Shown: piece by piece, positions 9,841 to 20,975 of the stretch
Layout: the number at the start of each line of letters is the position of its first letter
Position numbering within the stretch: position 1 is the first letter of the stretch
Assembly (NCBI GenBank): GCA_027596075.1
Contig: JADGJC010000255.1
Location: forward strand, 1-59,276
Source: Rhizophlyctis rosea
Taxonomy: Eukaryota; Chytridiomycota; Chytridiomycetes; Rhizophlyctidales; Rhizophlyctidaceae
Direction of reading: 5' to 3'
DNA: 59,276 bases
Notes under the pieces: generated by a model
What the model was told of the DNA's origin: nothing
Databases searched by the model: none
What the model saw: the letters and a program-made list of their open reading frames with translations, nothing else
Position numbers and translations under genes: made by a program

Positions 9841-12609
9841 GTTGACAATACGGTTTTGCTATCTCACGTTCAGTGAGGACAAGCTATTTTTGATCATATG
9901 CCGCGCAACTAAAAAAATCACAAGAACTCCACGTTTGAATGTGTCTACAAGGCTGATGAAACGTGCAGAAGGAAGAAACCATGGGACCCCCATGCTTTCA
10001 AAGGGCATAGAGGAGACAACACAACCGTCAGAACCTCTGGTCACCTCGGATCCGTCACAACATCAAACCTTTCCTACCAATGACTCCAAACGTCAGATAC
10101 GATTCATTGATCCACCGACTCTCCCGAATGCAAGACACTGAGGCACAATAACGCAATGTGGGTAGATATCCTCTTTTTTCCCAATTACTGGGTGTATTGA
10201 TCATCTAGAAGGAGGGTTGGAGTAGGTGCAGTAGGTGATCAGGACGCGTCTCAGGGTCTTAGGCAATGAATTCATGTCGACGCCGCGGGATACGGTGGCC
10301 TCTGGGATCCTGCTTGAATACCGATCATTATCCACGGGGCAGGTATATAGCCGAGCGGGGAACTTCGTGGCTGAATTGATTGACCATTGCGTGGAAGTTT
10401 GTTATAAAAGTCTCGGAGGGCTGGTGGAGGAAAATGTCTACAGAGATGACATTGGAGGGGGTTTTGGGCATGGTGATTTCAATCTTGCGGGTTTTGATCT
10501 GGGAGGATGACAATGTCCAGTCATCAGCAGGCATAAGCCATTGCATGCGATGTCCATTACAATGTGACAGGACGCGATGATTCAGCGGTATTCTTTGGAT
10601 GCATTCGGGAAATCTCACCGTGAAATGGCCACATGGCGGCATAGACAAACGTTTGAATGAACGAATGGCGCCCCACGAGGTGTTGCGTATGTTGTATGCC
10701 TCCCACGTATTTTACCCAGCAAAATGTCCATGAGAAGGTTTTGACTTCTCCCGCTTCAGCTGCTGAGCATGGGGTTCCACCCTTGTTGCACACGCCAACG
10801 TGCACGTACCCCTGACTCCCTGAGCAAGCTCAGGCGGGCCGTCGGAATGGGCACTTGGCTGGCTGCTACTGCCTCACCAGCCCTCACCCGATGTGCCCCG
10901 CATGAGTCTCCCTTTAGCAAGAAGGACTTGGTCAACCGTCATTGAACCAGCATATACATATATTTCCTTCGCGACCCTGAGCTACAAAGACGTCAAACCC
11001 CCTGCCCTATGGCGTCCTTGCAAATAGTCTACACGTTATCAAGTTTGTTTGATAGTCGCCAATCTGGTGTTCAAGCGGTACCCTTGGCGGCACAGTGAAG
11101 TGGCGCTCAGTGGCACTGTCCTGACACCTCCACCCAAATCCAGACTCGGTCCAGACCAACGATCTATTTTGTGTTCCTCCATACCACAATAGGAGCGTGG
11201 TTGTAGAGGTAATCACAAGTCAATAGGGGTTCTCTCCTGTCTACAAGAATCTGTGTTCTGTGGAGATCTAGGAGGTGCCGGAGACCGTAAGCGTTATGTT
11301 CCGCAAGAAGGTTCACGGCAAATCCTCTTTCCTTCGTGATGTTTGTATGCACAAGGATTAACATGGCTTATTCACGAAGGGGTAGAATTTCGATAGCAAT
11401 GAAGACATCTGTGTGACTCGTGAATAGGGTGTGGGCGTGATCAATAATGATGCTTAATTTTCCACGAGAAGGAGCGTGCGAGCCAGTGGTAAACCAATCA
11501 TTCCCATCATAATCAATGAACAAATTAGACGGGTCCAGTTCCCTGAGGCTTCCGCAATGCGTGACGGACCGCATGTAAAGTCAGCGCGCGCGCGCAAAAC
11601 AGAGATCAGCGCGTCACGGTGGTGACAAATTTCCTGCACAGCTTGCAGGAGCGAGCGGCAAAAGCTGCTGGGTTGGAGGGACTGGTGGTGGTGGTGTGGG
11701 TGGAACCAATCCAGAAATCGAGACGGGGTTTCGGAAGTTCGTTTTCCGCCTTAGCAACCTCAGAAGCAATCCACAAACCTGGTTGTCCAGAATGCGTCCC
11801 CATTCCGACGTTACCCGATGCCTGTTTCCATCCTGTGATCTGAACTTAGCTTCAAAGATGAATTTACTCCTCCCAAGCACAATACCCCTGTCTTTTTGTA
11901 TTCAATTACAATAGGATAAACTTTAACCACTTGCCAGTATGTGAGATTCCCGAAATCTGGTGTCCAGGCACACTGATGCTCCGGTTGGCCCGTACCGTAG
12001 TAGTCGATGATCCGAGACGAAGGAAAGTTAGGGAGTAAATAGAAGACACAGAGGGGGGCATCTGCCAAGGGCCTCCGCCGATCCGAACACTGGGCCGTTT
12101 GACAGCAGGATTCCAGACCCTCGAAAGCCGCGATTTGGGAGCAATCGGTCTAGGGGACTTTGTATTGCTCGGGCAACGAAATTCGACAAAGCAATCGTTC
12201 CATGGCTCAAATGGAATGGTTGGTCCACTTACTTGTAACTGAATGTGGGCGCCTAAATGGGTGGGTTCAATCAGAGGGTATGGGTTGTGGCAACCCGGGC
12301 GAGTTGCCTCGGTAAACTATATGTACGGAACCAGGTGGGAACATCCCCAATTCCTATACACTCTCCGAGGCTTAGCATCATCGAATTAGGTGAAAACGAG
12401 AACCCTTGAAACTTGCCTGCTAAAATTTCAGACTTGGTCAATGGAAAGCGACTTGGTCAGTCCTACCAGTTTTAGTGCCGATTGATCTTCTAGGCGCCCC
12501 ATCCAGTGGCACTCAACGTCCCAGTTCGCAGTGGTGGTGTTTTCGCGATTCCATATATTCCCAATAGTCGTTTTCAACAAGTCAACGTCCTCTCGACCGC
12601 GTGCTGTCA
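9841..12609 (-). other. Unresolved 2.8 kb between the receiver genes; likely broken or multi-exon gene(s)
   Basis: Many short minus-strand frames look protein-like, for example WIASEVAKAENELPKPRLDF near 11.75 kb, YYGTGQPEHQCAWTPDFGNL near 11.98 kb, LLDLHRTQILVDRREPLLT near 11.25 kb and WTESGFGWRCQDS near 11.15 kb. Each is ended by stops after 50-90 codons and I could not join them with confidence. The region could hold one intron-rich gene, or the decayed remains of one. No family was recognised. Confidence 0.3.
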
Positions 12610-14038
12610 ATGACTTGCAACACTCCCCTCATCCTTGCTACTCTTCCAATACCTGTAACACTCGTTACCCCAGCAAAACATACATATAAAACGGCCGTTC
12701 CTTCGGCTTTACCATTTCCATACCCATTGCCTTCCTTACCGCGATCGGACCGAACGTTGTTTCCATCCGCCGAATACGTCTCCCCTCATTACCTCGTCAA
12801 CCGTCTGCCTGACCAATTTTTTTCGAGCAAACCGTTCAACAGGACGCGTCGGCGGTGCTCTCGACGTTCGTTCACTGTCGCGTCGACTGCTTCTCCGCAG
12901 CTTTCCTGCCCTTCCTATAGGCCCGCTCGACGGTGCATGCCATACCCACTCAGACGGAACTCCAGCACGCCTTCGCTGAACAGCTTGAGCTCAAGTGATA
13001 ACGTTGCGCAAAGTATGGGCCCGCCGCCGGAGGGTGCACCAGAACTACCAGACAGGAGCAATACCATAGAAGACGTGCGAGACGAGTGCATTCCTGTCGC
13101 GGGGACAGCGATTGACGAGGGGGAGTTGGATTGGAATCAGTTTCGGATTGCGGTTGTGGATGATAATCATATCAATACAAAGATCTTGGCTGTGGGTAGC
13201 ATTTCTTCATTGGTGTTGTAAGCACTGCTCCATGCCCATGCTCACTCCTTCCTGGCTTGCAGAAATATCTCAACAAACTACTTAACGTCACAATATCCCC
13301 ATCCGATATATTCACAGACGGGTTACAGTGCTTGGAAGCAATGAAGACGGTCGAGTATGACTTGATCCTACTGGATATAGGTAAGGGTCCGGCCTCTCCC
13401 CTCCACCAGCTTCCAATCTACACCAATCATCTCACATATGACTCTTAGAAATGCCCATCCTAGACGGCTGCGAAACAACAGTCTGCATCCGTACCGGCAT
13501 GGACTCGCCAACTCGCCAACCCTCAGGATCCATCGAAGAGCTTTCCGACTACTTCGGCCTTGCAGTCCCACCCACATCCTTCCATCATTCCTTGTCAACA
13601 CTAGCATCAGAAGACGTACCTTCACCACCACCTTCCTCCCCAACATCATCCACATCTCACCTACCTCCCCTCCCAACCTCCCACTCTCATCCCTCCCTAC
13701 AATCATCACAACAATCCTCATCAACATCTCTCCTCCTTCAATCCACACAATCACATGCCTCAAACTCCTCAGCCATCCACCCATCGCCCATCCTCCCAAC
13801 AAACCGCACCATTCCAATAATTGCAGTCACCTGCAACGCCCTCGACCACCATAAGACGCACTACTTCTCCATAGGTGTTGATGACGTTGTAGCAAAGCCC
13901 ATACAGGCGAACTTGTTGGCGGAGAGCGTGAAGAAGGCGTTGAGGAGGAGGAATGGGAGTAACTTTGGGTCGAGGAGTGGGTCGAGGAGTGGAGACTTGG
14001 GTATGACGAGGGAGGGTAGTGAGGTGGGTGCGGTTTGA
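12610..14038 (+). CDS. Stand-alone response regulator, paralogue of the 7980-9840 gene
   Basis: Exons 12610-13191, 13263-13380 and 13449-14038 give about 429 residues if the ATG at 12610 is used; the ATG at 13015 is an alternative start close to the domain. The receiver motifs are complete: IAVVDDNHIN (Asp ~184/185), DLILLDI/EMPILDG (phospho-acceptor Asp ~232), IIAVTCNA and VVAKPIQ. Both introns (71 and 68 nt) sit at exactly the same codons and phases as in the neighbouring gene, and the middle exon is 118 nt in both. A Ser/Pro/Thr-rich insert of roughly 85 residues separates the third helix from the fourth strand. The C-terminal tail is short and basic. No kinase domain is present, so it should act downstream of a separate sensor kinase. 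Confidence 0.85.
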
Positions 14039-14340
14039 ATACACGTCAAGGTGGGGATAAGGAAAGGGTAGGATTTGTACATAGGCGGATGTGGGGGGAG
14101 AAATTGTATTTTGTGTGAATAGATTTTTTGGCTTTTTCCTTTTGCTACATGAATCCGAAGGGTAACTCAACACGCCTCGTTTTGTGTGGTTTTGTCAAAC
14201 AAACGGGGAGCTGTCAAAAGATGAAAACGAAAACAAGTGGGCAATCTGGAAAGAGAGGGACCTCTCTGTCTAACAGATTGATAATCATCAACACCCCCGT
14301 CAATCTTCTAATAACTTTTGACCCATGGGTACGGATTTCC

Positions 14341-14837
14341 TCACACACCCTGTAACCCACTTTGGTAACGTTCCCAGGTTCGGTCGGCGATCAGCCCGGT
14401 GCACCAACGTGACAGGCGTGATCGAGGTTGATGAGCTGGTGGCAGAATACCTAGCTGCCTAATACAAGGTGCTCCCACTTCATTCCCATCAATGTGGATG
14501 CTATCTGTGCCTCTGATGAACAAGCCACCAGCCACGTTCTTAGGGGTTTTTGCCTCCCATCCCCCATCTGGGTTTCCTACGGTATGGGCTTCATGAATGG
14601 GCTTGCAGCCAAGGTTGGCAAAGTGGGCAATCTCGTGTGGGGAGGCCGGATTATCCTCCGATTGTGTTCCGGTTGGGACATCGATCCGTGGGTTTGCAAA
14701 TTCGGGCACATTTGTGTTTGGGACATCGATCCGTGGGTTTGCAAATTCGGGCACATTTGTGTTGTGGGTTGGTTGCGGAGGTCTGGGGAACGCTTTGGTA
14801 ACTGACACGTCTTCTGGGGTGAATGCAGTCCGTCCAC
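14341..14837 (-). CDS. Possible exon with a 15-residue tandem repeat
   Basis: The minus frame reads GRTAFTPEDVSVTKAF, then two exact copies of a 15-residue unit (NTNVPEFANPRIDVP), then a varied segment (ASPHEIAHFANLGCKPIHEA, NVAGGLFIRGTDSIHIDG) to a stop at 14341. Its composition and the multiple-of-three repeat favour coding on this strand, although the opposite strand is also open. No start codon or upstream exon could be fixed. Family unknown. Confidence 0.35.
14673..14762. repeat. Two exact 45-base tandem copies
   Basis: The 45-base unit beginning TTGGGACATCGATCC occurs twice back to back (14673-14717 and 14718-14762) with no mismatch. The period is a multiple of three, so neither strand's reading frame is broken. 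Confidence 0.9.
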
Positions 14838-17542
14838 CAGATGGGATCTTGCTTTGTCTTGCTCCGTGGTTTGGTTACTGAGTCTGGCTCCTTCATCTGC
14901 ATCGTTTGAACTTGATTATTGCATTGGTACCGATCATGCACGATCTCACTGCAAACTCGAAGCAACTGTTTCGCGGTTGACGCTAGTCAGCCGCCAAAAT
15001 GGTCTTGTTGATATGCACCTTGCGCACCAGCCGGCAGCTTACTGCCCTGTTAATAACCCATTCACCTCCACCCGCTTCACCTCCACCCATATCCCGTACC
15101 GCAGCAACCATAGCACATACCATTCGATGACTTTACCACAGATTTGGTCGGCGAAGCTTGACGAGAAGCTGCTCTCCTGTTGACGACAACAAAGATCCTG
15201 CCTGTTTTCAGTAATATCCTCTCCTCCACTGGAACTCGCCTTGAACGCAGTGTGTCATCCATCCTACCAGACGATAAACACAATCGACTTCAACCTCACT
15301 TCCCGTCCTCAAAGCGTCTCTCGAAGTTGCCACGCGTGTTCCATTCATCCTCGTCCCTCCTTCGCGTTGTCAACACAGATAGCCGGCGCACTGCTCCAGC
15401 TCCTCCGCCTTGGGAGATCCCAGGACAAAACGGAGGCGATCGAGTTTCCCATGTGTTGAACTCATTGCCGTACGCGCGCCTGTGCGGTGACGTTTCCCAC
15501 TCTCCCTGACCATCCCCCCTTGTCTCGCGCCATACTATTTCACACTGTAGCGCAACACTAGATCTGTACGAGTTGGATACACCTTGCTTTCCGTAAGTGC
15601 GTTAACAACAGCGGGGTGCAGCTTAATCTTCCTCTCAAAGTCGTACCATTCTGCTCTCACTGATCGTATTCGTACACCTTCCGCGCATCTTCCGCATAGC
15701 GTTTCGTGTTACGGCAACGACAACTTCCTCCAGTTCGACTATCATAATGGCTTGATGAATGCAAGAGGGAGAAATTCCAGATTGGCAGGAACCGCACCCT
15801 CAAATCCTTTCCATGTCGTGAAGCGTCGCGATCTTCTTGGTCAACACAGACGGTCGTCACAAGAAGAAGGGACTATATCCTTCCGTCGATACCGGTGTGC
15901 TTGGTGCGCTTCCCCATTTGCCTGAATTCGGAGCACCTGCCCATCACTCCTTCTGCTCCCGATGCCCTCGGCTGTCCTTACAGGACCCCGTTCCCCATGT
16001 GCCAAACCCTCATAGCCTATCCATCACCACATCCTCCCGCATACCGCGTCCATCACCTCTCCCATCCACCTATCGTTGATGGATAGACTACCAAGATTCG
16101 TTGCTCGTATGAGGTTTGATCTCGACAACTCATCGTGACCGAGATCTGCTCTTGCCAACATGATCTTTATGCTTGCCTGCAGTTCTCAAGCGAGCTAGTA
16201 CTCACCTACAATAACATCCCGAACTACATGTCACCGATTATGCATCGAAGCATGCCCTTCTCGCTTTCATCGGACGCGAATGCAATGTATAACCCGTGGT
16301 AGCCTAGGCGAACAGACGGAGAGGTTGACACTCTCTCGGTAGCTCAACGGAGGGACAGGCTGACCATCTGTGTCGCGGTATTGTCGGTACTTCGGCATCG
16401 AACGAAGCCTGATTGTGAAGCAGAGAAGATGACGATCCCTCACTCCTCCTTGGAGACATCTCACTTAGTGACCGAGATGTACCATCTGCTCGGCTTGAAT
16501 GACGCATTCAGGAATGGCTTTTAGGTGTTCAGGCACCTTGGCCTGGTAGAACTCCTGCTCGAGCAGGAATGGGGTTGCTCGAAATATTGGCGGGACGCTT
16601 CCCCGCATCCGTCCCGCAGGTCTCAGAACTGACAATGGGTTCTCTATGCTGCCTGAAGCCAAGATGTTAAGTGGTTAGGGATTCACGGGGGTCGCCATCA
16701 CGCCCTGTTACACACCATTGAATCGTCAACCCGGACCCTTCATGTCTGGCGACGGGTACAGGTATTCAGTCGAGGCCAGCATGTATGATCTCAGCGGCAT
16801 CATGGACGGCGTCCATCATCGCACCTTGCTCCTATCGAAAGGGTAGCGATAAATCACGGCGACGGCGAGTGGAGAGTACGTGCGCCGAGAAGGGGAGCGA
16901 GAGATTGAAACGCGGTACGTTGACCGAGGTCCCGTCTTGATGATTCGCATAGAGCCGATCTACTCGATACGACAAATGATTATGATAACGCATGGAAAGG
17001 AAAGAGTTGAACGCACGTAAGTTTTGGTTGGGTATGCCAGGATAGAAGGTGCCTGGTGGTTGTTGAAGGTATGCAGGCCGTGTGTTGTTGGAGTGGAGGA
17101 CGGCGAGCGCGGTGGCGATGCCGGGATATTGCGGTCAGCGGGAAGAGGGTTGGTGAAGGATGTTTGCCAGGTAGAAGGCGACGGCATCGCGAGCGTTAGC
17201 GTGCATTGTACCATCCGACGGCGTGGCTTCATCGCATCTTGTCACCTGGCGAGGCAGCGGAACAGCGTTGTTCATCAAGTCTCAAGTTGACTTGCATAGC
17301 ACTTTTCCCCATTACTTTATACCGCGCTCGCTGAGTGAAATTTCGGTTTGAGACGATCACACCGAAAGCATCGGGACATGATGGATACCTACATTCCCGC
17401 ACAACGGTTGCGATGGATTCTATAGAAGTTGTAATGCCTTCGATGGGATGTGACGGGGTGAAAGTGATAACTGATCGACTACAAAACTTTCTTTGGTATG
17501 GGGCGGACGGTGGTGAAACTTCAGCACCAATCATCTTAGACT

Positions 17543-18484
17543 TTGGAGGATGGTTGGGACTGGATGACGGATTCGCTGGACACGACTCCTTTGTGGAACC
17601 TTCACTTGATTGACATTATTAGCCGGGTTCCGGAGGGCGCGGGGGAACATGTTAGCTCATGTTGTTTGAAGGAAGATGAGCACCTTTTTGATGTAAGTCA
17701 TCCTCCCTCTTGTTGCATCTTCACTCACCGTCTGAACAGTGCATGGAGGAATGAAAAGGTGTGATCATCAAATTTTGATAATTATGGCTTTTTGGATGCG
17801 ATCGTTTGGGACTTCTCGATTTCGACTCGAGTTTTGTTTGTTTACTTGGAATGTTTATGTGGCGCAGGAGATGTTCTGAGTGTTAGCCTTTCTTTCGTGA
17901 GTTTTGTCATCGTTTTCGTCGAGACAGACTTCCAAAAACCCACTATCATGGGCCGCACGCACTTCTGCTTTTGCTATCATTTTGGGAATGCATCGAGGAA
18001 GATTATTACCGAAGCGAAATCGGATGGGGAAGTGAGCGCTGGATGGGAGAGTTCGGCATCCTTTACGCCTTTCAAGGCGGATTGCGTTTCGAAACTGCTC
18101 TCTCCGGCGAACAGGCAACCCTAACATTCATTGTGCTGTACTTCACATGCTTCGACGATATTTTGAACCGCCAAAGTGGATTCCGTCAACCAGACTTGGC
18201 TAACGTAAGCCTTGTGCGGCACAGTAAAGTCCAGGCTTCCTCATGACTGCGCCCCCCCATCCAAACAAATCTCACGCATTCATCAGAATTTTCAACTCTC
18301 ATGCCTTGTTCTCGCCTCACCTTCTCCCGAGTCCCAACCTGTCAAAACATTCCATGTCAGTCTTGCGCCGAACAGGAGAGATGCGTTGCATATTCACGCT
18401 GATCCGTCATTTCTCCGTTTCAATTTACGGGGAATCCATCAATTTATGAAAGGATTCATCCCTATTCGTGCTTACTTCGTCTGA
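17543..18484 (+). CDS. Possible multi-exon gene, boundaries uncertain
   Basis: Three plus-strand segments look coding. 17543-17693 (EDGWDWMTDSLDTTPLWNLH) ends at a GTAAGT donor. About 17971-18206 (RWMGEFGILYAFQGG, FDDILNRQSGFRQPDLAN) ends at a GTAAGC donor, and its likely phase-0 partner begins after CATCAG near 18285 (FQLSCLVLASPSPES) and runs to the stop at 18484 (GIHQFMKGFIPIRAYFV). The last junction is the best supported. How the first segment connects, and where translation starts, is not clear. No family recognised. Confidence 0.3.
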
Positions 18485-19172
18485 TCGGTAGAAGAATGAA
18501 GGGAGGCGATTTGTTTGATACTTTTGATACTTGCCATGCCCCGCACATGGGTAATCAAGAGAAAAGCATGGCGCGCGAGAGGCTGCGATCAATGTTGGAT
18601 GCTTGTGATTCATGAGAGCGGGAGTTTCATAAAGTATGCACGAACTAGGCTTACATCGATTGCCGAGACTTATGCCCTCCGAAACGAGGACGTAATGGTG
18701 TGGAGTAAACATTGTAAACATTCTCTCACGTACCCCGCCTTCTCCATGACATCTGGTGAAGAATGGATAGACCATCCCATAGCATGCAAGGTGGACGTCA
18801 TGCTGTCCCATCGTCCTTGATGACCTTCAAAGACAACGGACTTGAGAGCTTCCAGAAATCTACGAATGGCAGGTATCCCCCGTCTGTACTCCAAACGAAT
18901 CCCAACACATCACATTCGTAATACATCCCATCAATACATGCGCAACTCCCATTCAACGAACAATTCCCCACATCCGGTAATCATTCACCCTACACCTCCG
19001 CAAAATAACATAAATACGTTGGAACCCAGATAGACCCCTCCACTTTCTTTTCATCGCCGTCAAAAACAAAGCAAAACAACGCGACGATCAATTGAAAAAG
19101 CTCGATTTACACTAACAATAACAACCACTTAACCTGATACCAACAACAACAACAATACCAAAAAAAAAAACA
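18485..19172. other. Intergenic region and promoter of the carboxylesterase gene
   Basis: One plus frame (18515-18820) is open and mixed in composition but has no partner or domain. The last ~250 bases before 19173 are A/C-rich with CAA-type runs and a block of ten A directly before the ATG, typical of a fungal 5' leader. Confidence 0.4.
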
Positions 19173-20975
19173 ATGCGCGCATCTCTGATACTCGTGTCTA
19201 CTCTCTTCGGGGCCGTTTCGGCCCAGCCGTATATAACACTGCCTAATGGTGGTGTATTGAAGGGCGTTTCGGTAAGTCCCAACCCTCAACTCCACCACTC
19301 TTCATCTCCCAAATCAACATCCCAATTCACCACTAACACACCCCACCATCCCACCACGCAGAAAATCGGCCACGACGCCTACCACAACATCCCCTTCGCC
19401 CAAGCCCCCATCGCCGACCTACGCTGGAAATCCCCCCTCCCACCCAAACCCTGGACCGGCACCCGCGACGCCACAAAATGGGGCAAATCCTGCGTCCAAT
19501 TCGACCCTAACGCCGAATATCCCGGTAATTTCCCACTTTACCAAGACGAGCCCATCATCTCCCCCGACCACATTAAAGCACCTTACGGCGAGGATTGTCT
19601 TAACCTCAATGTTTTCGTTCCCCGTGGCGGGAAGGATAAGAAACCTGTTGTGTTGTTCCTACACGGTGGAGGGTTGATTTTCGGAAGCGCTAGTGGACCG
19701 GTCTTCGATGGACAGTATCTTGCAGCGTCGCAGGATGATGCGATTATTGTGACGGCGAATTATCGGTTGGGCGCGTTTGGGTATTTGGGGAGCGCAGAAC
19801 TCCAGGCGGAGAATAGTGATGGGTCGACGGGTAATTTCGGGTTCCTGGACCAGCGCAGAGCGTTGGAGTGGATTCAGGATAATATCTCGGCGTTTGGAGG
19901 GGATGCGAGTCAAGTTACGTTGATGGGGCAAAGTGCTGGTGCGCAGAGTACGTTGTGGCATCTGATTTATACGAATGATGCCGCGAAGGCTGCTGGGCGG
20001 ACGAAGAAGTTGTTTAATAAGGTTGTGATGACGAGCCCGAACCCGCCGCTGAAGCCGTATGGCATGACTCCTGCCCAGAACCAATTCAACAACATGGCGA
20101 ATTTCTTCAACTGCACTTCTACCGTGGCCGCCACTAAGATCGCCTGCCTCCGTAACCAATCCGCCGACGCTATCAACACATACACCAAAAACCTCTGGAC
20201 AACCAGCTATCGCAAGAACGGTGCAGGCCCCTTCGCAATGGTCGTCGACGGCGCCGCCATTCCCACCGCCGCGTGGACACGCCTCCAAGCCGGTCAATAT
20301 GACACATCCGTCAAGATCACCATCGGCGACAACGAAAACGAAGGCACGGGTTTCATCCGCGACGATGCACCTGATGGTACGGGAGACGGATACCCCACAC
20401 TCGACACCTTTGTCGCCGCCCGCTTCGCATGGATCACCCCAGACTGGCGCGCAAAACTCGTATCCCTCTACACAACCGAGTACACCAAACTCCGGGACCA
20501 GAAAACCTCCCTCTACGGCGACCTAGTCTTCAACTGCCCCAACCGCCTCCTAGCACGTAAATGGGCCACCACAAACCCGGCAGTATACTACTTCCACAAC
20601 AACCTCTCGGCCTCTCAGACGGAATCCACCTACCTCCTTGGATCCCCGCACGCCAGTGAGTTGATTTACTTCCTCCGGTACCTGCCTGGTTTGGAGAGGG
20701 AAGACGAGTTTGTCGCCGCGTGGCAGATGGGGAAGGCGTTGACTCAGTTTGTTGCGAACGGGGACCCGAATGCGGAAGGAAGTCAGCATGATGATGATAG
20801 TGTGCAGAGGTATTTGGAGAAGATGGTTGGGAAGAAGGTTAGGGATGTGGAATGGCCGGCGTTCAAGAAGGCTGGTGGGAGTGTTGTTGAGTGGGATAGT
20901 AAGACTAGTGTTGGGACGGATGCGAATAAGTTTTGTGATTTGTTGGATCAGGTTTTTGCGGCGCTTTTGGTTTAG
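19173..20975 (+). CDS. Secreted type-B carboxylesterase/lipase
   Basis: The protein starts with a clear signal peptide (MRASLILVSTLFGAVSA). A 90-nt intron, 19272-19361 (GTAAGT donor, GCAG acceptor, CTAAC branch), has no stop in frame, so the raw frame reads straight through it. Removing it gives GGVLKGVS/KIGHDAYHNIPFA, the usual family start, and about 570 residues. Family landmarks follow in order: EDCLNLNVFVP, the oxyanion-loop stretch LFLHGGGLIFGSA, the nucleophile elbow GQSAGA (Ser ~224), an acidic triad residue in NENEGTGF, and the triad His in GSPHASELIYFL. Type-B carboxylesterases hydrolyse carboxylic esters, and a secreted fungal copy suggests nutrient degradation. The exact substrate cannot be told. 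Confidence 0.92.
   Translation: MRASLILVSTLFGAVSAQPYITLPNGGVLKGVSVSPNPQLHHSSSPKSTSQFTTNTPHHPTTQKIGHDAYHNIPFAQAPIADLRWKSPLPPKPWTGTRDATKWGKSCVQFDPNAEYPGNFPLYQDEPIISPDHIKAPYGEDCLNLNVFVPRGGKDKKPVVLFLHGGGLIFGSASGPVFDGQYLAASQDDAIIVTANYRLGAFGYLGSAELQAENSDGSTGNFGFLDQRRALEWIQDNISAFGGDASQVTLMGQSAGAQSTLWHLIYTNDAAKAAGRTKKLFNKVVMTSPNPPLKPYGMTPAQNQFNNMANFFNCTSTVAATKIACLRNQSADAINTYTKNLWTTSYRKNGAGPFAMVVDGAAIPTAAWTRLQAGQYDTSVKITIGDNENEGTGFIRDDAPDGTGDGYPTLDTFVAARFAWITPDWRAKLVSLYTTEYTKLRDQKTSLYGDLVFNCPNRLLARKWATTNPAVYYFHNNLSASQTESTYLLGSPHASELIYFLRYLPGLEREDEFVAAWQMGKALTQFVANGDPNAEGSQHDDDSVQRYLEKMVGKKVRDVEWPAFKKAGGSVVEWDSKTSVGTDANKFCDLLDQVFAALLV
19272..19361 (+). other. In-frame 90-nt intron without a stop
   Basis: The donor GTAAGT, a CACTAACAC branch region 29 bases from the end and the acceptor CACGCAG are canonical. 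The intron is 30 codons long and open, so retention would insert a Pro/Ser/Thr-rich loop just after the N-terminal strand rather than truncate the enzyme. Confidence 0.8.

Larger units (their letters stand above)
14039..17542. other. Gene-poor stretch with scattered open frames
   Basis: No gene could be assembled with confidence. A minus frame (14341 to about 14837) carries an in-frame tandem repeat and is listed separately. Plus-strand frames around 15180-16090 and minus frames around 16270-16660 are open for 60-110 codons but show no recognisable domain. A perfect 16-base palindrome (TCCTGCTCGAGCAGGA) lies near 16553. Confidence 0.35.

Noticed and set aside
16553..16568. Perfect 16-base palindrome TCCTGCTCGAGCAGGA as an operator or insertion site
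   Set aside because: It is isolated, with no flanking repeats or neighbouring gene start, so it may be chance.
19659..20297. Minus-strand frame of 212 codons
   Set aside because: It is antisense to the carboxylesterase catalytic region, with no independent support.
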